A stretch of 24,983 nucleotides of DNA, from the NCBI RefSeq assembly GCF_000003605.2, contig NW_003116949.1, positions 226,634 through 251,616 of the forward strand, given 5' to 3'. How positions within the stretch are numbered: the stretch's first letter is position 1; each line of letters starts with the position of its first letter. This stretch comes from Saccoglossus kowalevskii (lineage: Eukaryota; Hemichordata; Enteropneusta; Harrimaniidae). The position numbers were made by a program, and so were the translations under genes. The notes below the pieces were generated by a model. That model was not told the origin of the DNA. It made no database searches and worked only from the letters and a program-made list of their open reading frames with translations. Below are positions 20,500 to 24,983 of the stretch, piece after piece.

Positions 20500-21480
20500 G
20501 GGCATATGTTCGGCGGGAGGCAGAGTCAAAACTTCTCGCGGGGTCTCACCTCTATGGAGGAGATATTGCCCCGATGTGGAAACATCAAACCCACACATTT
20601 CTGTCACACTGATTGTGACGGTGTATTCTGGTTCGAAGGCAGAGCGTAACTGATCCCTGGACTCTCCATGTGGTGATACATGGTTACGAGATCCCGCTGC
20701 AATCTCCACCCCTCTGGCACTACCAGGGGACCCCCGCAAAGCAAAGTTGGCTTACAAAGGGCGCTATACACAGGATAGGGGACCCGGCGTCTGGCTCTGG
20801 CTCGCAAGTATTGGTGGTTCCAAAGACTGCAACTGAGACTACAGGTTGTTGTCTTAAGTAGACTAAATCAGTATGAGCTTCCTGGAAACGCCGAGCACCA
20901 TATTATTCTTTGTGCTCTGTTTCTACTTGTTAGCCTCTCTAGATTTGAGCTATACTTACCCGCACATACACCCAGTGAGTTAGCGACTCTCTTGATTCGC
21001 CCAGTTGGGGCCAAATTGTCGAGCAAGGGGTGCTCCCCTTCAGGTTTTGCATGGCTCCATACGTATTCACCAGAGCGTGTACCTAGATGGCTGGTTGCTA
21101 CACAACCCAACAAGGGGTGGTTATTCAAACAGTAAGGCTAACACCAGATTTTCTAGACCAGTTGTGCTTCCTAGTAAATCGAGCAAGTTTCAACATCAAC
21201 CAACACAACAGTTCGACACGGAGGTAGGCTTGGTACAGTTGCCACAGGCCCATTGCCTAAACGACCTAGCCAAATGCCTAGTCAGCATTCCCACTGTGTC
21301 CCTCTGAGAACTAATGCGGATCATCGCAATGATGTCAGCAGTTCGCAGGCTAGTTCCCCCTGGCCGCCTTACGGATCCGCCCGTAACAGCGCACTTTTGT
21401 TGCAACACCGAGCTCTCTTATGGGAACTGGAGAGGCGAGTAACATTCCCGGACCTAGCGAGGGATGCCTTGTCCTGGTGG
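20500..21480 (+). pseudogene. DIRS-type reverse transcriptase, decayed
   Basis: Fragments in order: a GGRV-like start (about 20513), TDPWTLHVVIHGYEIPL (about 20650-20700), a GAI-then-VLVVPKTATETTG stretch (about 20760-20845, the finger region before 'RPVLDLR.LN'), VVVLSRLNQYEL one frame over, motif A as SLDLSYTYPHIHPVS (20936-20980), ARGAPLQVL (about 21020-21047), motif C as VYLDGWLLHNPTR (about 21077-21115), and INQHNSS. Motif C normally reads Y-D-D, and the second aspartate is glycine here. Motif A to motif C is only about 48 codons, shorter than expected, so part of the palm (the 'LPFGL' segment) is lost. Stops lie after CCLK (20859) and inside motif A's downstream arm. Inactive. Confidence 0.82.
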
Positions 21481-21860
21481 TCGGCAATTGCCAACCTCAA
21501 GCAGGGGGTCCCCTTGGACCCACAGCTATGTCTCTGGACACGAACACCTCACTCACATGTTGGGGAGTGCACCTATTGAACGAACAAGCCCAATGCAAAA
21601 TATTCGAACTGAAAGAAGTGTGCTTAGCACTACTTCACTTTCTACCCATAGTTCGAGACCACAGAATCTTGCTTCGCACGAACAACACAGTGAAGGTCTT
21701 CTATAGCTACAAGGAGGGGAACCAGATCCCCATCGTTGTCAGTCCTAGTGGAGGAAATTCTCCCTTGGCACCTGGAATACAGTGTGGAGCTAGCCGAACA
21801 CCACCTTCCAGGGGCAAGAAACAGTAAAGCGAGCGCCCTCTCGTGGCGGCTACCACCAGA
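21420..21860 (+). pseudogene. DIRS-type RNase H domain
   Basis: RNase H removes the RNA strand during reverse transcription. One open frame of 135 codons (21420-21827) contains SLDTNTSLTCWGVHLL, then KIFELKEVCLALLHFLP, then ILLRTNNTVKVFYSYKEG. A second frame at 21736 continues with LAEHHLPGARNSKASALSW. In the family these correspond to 'TDAS..GWG', 'ELkA..lAL..F', 'vrTDN..~v.Y..~qGG' and 'H.PG..N..AD.LSR'. The two catalytic Asp positions in TDAS and TDN are both Asn (residue 42 of the frame, and TNN), and the last Asp is replaced by Ser. The preceding LSWWSAIANLKQGVPLDPQ (about 21474-21530, another frame) is the usual RT/RNase H connection. Confidence 0.82.
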
Positions 21861-21879
21861 CTCTTTCGGCGGTGGAACG

Positions 21880-22260
21880 GTCCAAGGTTACACCTATTTA
21901 CCACACCCCAGAATGCCAAACTCCCGACGTACATGACACTCTGGCAGACTCCAGGAACCTGGTCCAAGGACACTTTGTCGACCTCGTGGACCCACATGGA
22001 CATGTATGCCTTTCCTTCCTTCCTGCTATTCATCGGGTACTGGAGAAACTTTGACAGGAGCCCATCTGCACGTTGACGTGGGTGGCGCCCAATGGGGAAA
22101 GCAAGGTCTGGTTTCCACTACTGTTTGAAATGGTAGTCAAAACACCAGGGGTGCTTCTGGACTTCTGGACCGGATCTGCTGTCCCAATCGGACAGCACAC
22201 TGCCTTTGAGCCTAGCAGTGTACCACTTACACGCATCAATGTTCTCAGTTGACTCACTCA
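21880..22260 (+). pseudogene. Connector region between RNase H and recombinase
   Basis: The stretch SWTHMDMYAFPSFLLFIGYW (about 21985-22045) matches the 'W....YAFPPf.li..vL' block that follows RNase H in DIRS polyproteins. KVWFPLLFEMVVKTPGVLL (about 22103-22160) corresponds to the 'W...P.L..~...P..L' block after it. No methyltransferase-like domain, found in some DIRS elements, is visible. Frames shift between the blocks. Confidence 0.65.
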
Positions 22261-22289
22261 GAAAAATTCTTCCTGACCAGGGCTAACAG

Positions 22290-22790
22290 GGAGCCCACCA
22301 AACACAGCCTATGACTCGAAATGACGTGCGTACACTGATTGGTGTAGTGGAAGGGAGATCTATGCCATTCCTTTGTTGGCCAGGCAGCTGACTTTTCGTC
22401 CATCGTTGTCCTTTCAGCAATTGTTGGCTATAGGTCAGCCTTGTCACCCACAATTGGGATTCACTGGGGACGAGGCTAGCCGGTTGCCCTACCATTATGA
22501 AACTGTTTTAGCAGAGGCCTAGACCAAGAATGATGGAACCAACCAATTGGAACTTATCGATTGTGTTGGCTGCTCTAAGCAGACTGCCCTTTCAGCCTCT
22601 CCGATCAGTACCACTCAAACTTTTGACGTGGAAAAAGTTTTCCTATTCACCCTTGCCTCAGGTAGGGGTCCTGTCCTTCTCGGAGGGGTGTGTCGTCTTT
22701 ATGGACAATCAAGTCGTGATAAAGACACGAATCGGTTTTCTCGCCAGAAAGCAAAACCCAGGATGCGATCCACAACCAATCGTCATTCCT
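22290..22790 (+). pseudogene. Tyrosine recombinase, N-terminal domain and start of the catalytic core only
   Basis: AYTDWCSGREIYAIP (about 22325-22370) is the SAM-like N-terminal helix region ('Y...W..WC'). IVLAALSRLPFQPL and LKLLTWKKF (22555-22645) precede the core. VFLFTLASGRG (about 22636-22669, one frame over) contains the region of catalytic arginine I, with the Arg codon at 22664-22666. IGFLARKQNPGCDPQPIVIP (about 22734-22785) is the strand region that follows. The C-terminal half with His-x-x-Arg and the nucleophilic Tyr is absent: from about 22790 the sequence is a different, cysteine-rich module. Stops at 22322 and about 22500, plus two opposing frameshifts around 22640-22690, show decay. 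Confidence 0.78.
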
Positions 22791-22976
22791 GTAATGAAGG
22801 CAGCACCGGAATTTTTCTTGAGGATAGTGAGATGCAACTGCTCCACAGACTGTCGCAGTTTCAGATGAGCCTGCAGAAAGCATAACCTTGAATGTTCTGC
22901 AGTTTGTGGTCAATGTCGAGGATCTGGATGCTCAAATGTAGTTCATATATCTGATGAAGATAGTGATGACGATTAG
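22790..22976 (+). pseudogene. CXC-like cysteine-rich tail with one internal stop
   Basis: In the same frame as the preceding recombinase block, this reads AAPEFFLRIVRCNCSTDCRS, FR, stop (22866-22868), then ACRKHNLECSAVCGQCRGSG and CSNVVHISDEDSDDD, ending at TAG 22974-22976. The CxC...C, C..C..C....C arrangement and the acidic end resemble the cysteine-rich C-termini (tesmin/CXC-like, probably metal-binding) found on many uncharacterised invertebrate proteins, from my memory of that pattern. The stop sits where such tails have a cysteine (usual form C-x-C-R-K-H), so one base change could explain it. Nine cysteines remain. Its partner domain and function are unknown. Confidence 0.6.
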
Positions 22977-22994
22977 CAATTACAGTAATCAAAC

Positions 22995-23000
22995 AATAAA
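22995..23000 (+). promoter_or_regulatory. AATAAA polyadenylation-type signal
   Basis: AATAAA lies about 20 bases after the TAG that ends the cysteine-rich tail. The position suits a 3'-end signal for that transcript, although the hexamer is common in AT-rich DNA. Confidence 0.35.
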
Positions 23001-23147
23001 CTTTTGAACAGAATTATACAGTTTGTTAAACCAAAATATAGTTTATAAAGTTAAAAATTTATGTTTAAATGGTCTATTATTTATATTGTATAGCAGATTT
23101 GTAGATCCAACCAAGGTGCGTTATTCCTCTAGTTTTTCTTTTAGATG

Positions 23148-23195
23148 TGACGGCCATGTTGGATTTATGCAGATGAAGCATCCGTCTACCCAGAA
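23148..23195 (+). repeat. Extra partial copy of the terminal-repeat inner end
   Basis: TGACGGCCATGTTGGATTTA, then TGCAGATG and a TCTACCCA box, repeats in direct orientation at 23325-23375 (CGCGGCCATATTGGATTTAT, then TCTACCCAATC). The right end of copy B thus has the inner edge of the repeat twice, about 178 bp apart. Confidence 0.6.
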
Positions 23196-23324
23196 AACCA
23201 TTTATTTACATCTTTTCTGTACTATACGATTCTGTTTAAAATTGTATTCTAGCATCTTATACTTATTACGTATGCCACATAGAAGAGAAGCTGGAAAATA
23301 AGTTACATTAAATAATTATATTAT

Positions 23325-23626
23325 CGCGGCCATATTGGATTTATGCAAATTTGTATCTACCCAATCAACACATTTGGCACTCATACCTTCTCCGACTCAA
23401 AACAGTACCATATCATCATGAATTTTTAAAATACCTCATCTAGAATTAAAGATATGTTCAATTAGTTATATTTCCATGTTGTAAAAATGTGCAAAATTTT
23501 GAATATATGCAAATTAGGTATATTTCGGAAGCCTAGATTTTCCTAGACTTTTAGTATGTCAATATAGATACCTTTGCGAAAAACACTGTAAAGAAATTAT
23601 TTCTGTTGCAATTTGTGACGGGTGGC
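23325..23626 (+). repeat. Right inverted terminal repeat of copy B
   Basis: This matches 788-1030 in direct orientation, including GCAAATTAGGTATATTTCGG, GAAGCCTAGATTTTCCTAGA, and the end TTCTGTTGCAATTTGTGACGGGT. Relative to copy A it holds an extra ~60 bp near 23360-23420. It is inverted relative to 19297-19467. Confidence 0.75.
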
Positions 23627-24983
23627 CCCCCTTTTTTGCTAGAATGACTGGACTATTTGACATGATTGGATATGTAGCTTTGCAGCCTGTAATTTTAGAA
23701 AAAAATCAATTAATTTAACCTAATTGAATGATACCATTTAGAATAACTCATTTCATGGTCTGTTAAGGTACAAAATTGATTCTGAGCGAAAATATAGAGT
23801 GGTTTTCCCCAAGGGTGAATATCATGTCAAACACACATCATATGAATGACATTTAGTGGGCAGTTTAGCATCAAGCAACTTACTCTATAGCTATTGTTTT
23901 AATTGTTGTACTTTGTTATCCAGTGACTGGTGTTCACACTCAGAATATCAAGAGTAATTGAAACATGGTAAAAGTGAAGTTGAAAAGTATCAGTCTATCT
24001 CATAGATTAGGCTAATTCTTATGTTTGCTTATTGGATAGACCCAATTGCGTTCAAGCGGAAACCGTGGTTATCACGGGGGTTAAGTAACGTCCAAACATA
24101 TTGAGAATATACAAATCTTCCGTATTTTTTATTATGGTTTTCAATCACTACACTAACTAGGAAAGTATACATGTTAGTGCTACGGTTATAACACAATAAC
24201 AAGGCAAATACGAAAGTAAAGATTTCATAAAAACAGAAAGTGGTGCTGGGTCTCAATGTCATTTCAGTGTTTCCCTGAGAACAATGTCTCTAGATGTGCT
24301 CGCGTTGATTGTCATTTCGGAAATGACATACCGAAATGAGCAATTATGAATATAATTGTAAAACTTCCAAATGAACATTTCAGTTTGAAACCGCATGTAT
24401 ATAATATAATTCTGGACCGAACACGCATGGTGGCCAGCTCAAAATGGATGTAAATAAACACACTGATTTTTCAACTTTATATCTTAAATATTTAAAGAAA
24501 AACAGCCACTGTGGAAGTGTCCAATCGAGAATTACCTAGATCGACAGTTCACTGGCATTTGTCAATAACAAAGCCACATACAGCCCCCACCCACAGAATT
24601 CTAACAGCCGACGTAATTTAAGTACGCCCCCATATTTCCCGTTCAGATAAAACGCTGTGAATGAAAATCAATCGGCAAAGAACCACCATGAGACCAGCAA
24701 AAACTGTTATGCAAACTATTATGTATCAGTTAGTGCCGTTGCTATGATATGGCAGGGCATATTATAGACGATTACATCATGAATTATCACGAAATAATTA
24801 CTGACGATGAGTGTTCCCTATATAGTTTTAATCTCTCAAGGGATAATTGTTTTTTTTTCGACACAGCTGGATGGACAATTATAGCAGATTTGCTGAGTCG
24901 AAGCAAAAACCAATTATGTGAATTGAGGAGGGAATCAGTGACAGAACCAGACAACAAAAAAACACACAACTCGATAGGCTATA
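23627..24983. other. Unit 2 right part: no supported gene
   Basis: Positions 23627-24000 have no visible partner. Positions 24005-24385 match 9245-9580, for example CACTAACTAGGAAAGT and ATGACATACCGAAATGA. Positions 24390-24983 match 11440-12235. Short minus-strand frames (24029-24262, 24787-24969) are not recognised. Confidence 0.55.

Larger units (their letters stand above)
19297..23626 (+). mobile_element. DIRS-like tyrosine-recombinase retrotransposon copy B
   Basis: This is a nearly full-length but heavily mutated element inserted in unit 2. Order: inverted terminal repeat, gag-like ORF1, RT, RNase H, connector, N-terminal part of a tyrosine recombinase, CXC-like cysteine-rich tail, AATAAA, and opposite terminal repeat. 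DIRS elements use a tyrosine recombinase instead of a DDE integrase, have inverted terminal repeats and make no target-site duplication; the first two are seen here. The interior has clearly higher GC than the flanks. Many stops and frameshifts make it inactive. Copy A at the left edge is a second member. Confidence 0.85.
12236..24983. repeat. Unit 2 of the long head-to-tail duplication, enlarged by insertions
   Basis: This is collinear with unit 1 (paired blocks are listed there). It is longer because of a MITE-like element (17031-17552), an unidentified insert (about 17600-18397) and a DIRS-like element (about 19297-23626). The last bases of the window (CTCGATAGGCTATA) match the end of unit 1 (CACGATAGGATATA, about 12213-12226). 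Unit 2 therefore ends about where the window does. Confidence 0.85.

Noticed and set aside
1-24983. A host protein-coding gene or RNA gene
   Set aside because: No frame outside the mobile elements shows family motifs, conserved splice structure or long open length. No rRNA or tRNA sequence was recognised.

Overview
This window is eukaryotic, repeat-rich, mostly AT-rich DNA with no intact protein-coding gene that I can support. Every recognisable coding sequence is a decayed mobile-element remnant. The combination of a DIRS-type tyrosine-recombinase retrotransposon, a non-LTR retrotransposon and a cysteine-rich (CXC-like) tail suggests a marine invertebrate, perhaps a mollusc or similar lophotrochozoan. 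That placement is weak because there is no host gene to anchor it.

Layout. Positions 1-1030 hold the end of a DIRS-like element (copy A, minus strand). It carries its terminal repeat, the start of its gag-like ORF1 and a piece of its tyrosine recombinase, but the reverse transcriptase region is deleted. Positions 1031-3335 are AT-rich, with at most one weak retroelement-like fragment. From about 3336 to the window end, the sequence is two head-to-tail copies of one long, diverged unit: unit 1 at about 3336-12235 and unit 2 at about 12236-24983. Collinear blocks are visible along nearly the whole length. Both units contain arrays of a ~128-bp tandem repeat.

The units differ by private insertions. 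Unit 1 carries a 5'-truncated non-LTR retrotransposon (about 9800-10895). Unit 2 carries a ~520-bp fold-back/MITE-like element (17031-17552), an ~0.85-kb unidentified insert (17553-18397) and a nearly complete but dead DIRS-like element (copy B, about 19297-23626, plus strand).

Copy B reads, in order: inverted terminal repeat, gag-like ORF1, reverse transcriptase, RNase H, connector, N-terminal half of a tyrosine recombinase, a CXC-like cysteine-rich tail in the same frame, an AATAAA, and the opposite terminal repeat. Copies A and B belong to one family, since both the ORF1 start and the recombinase segment match. The most interesting points are the recombinase-CXC junction inside the terminal repeats, the deletion derivative at the left edge, and the ~8.5-9 kb tandem unit. 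The end of the window coincides with the end of the unit, so a third copy may follow. All similarities were judged by eye, and no identity values were computed.
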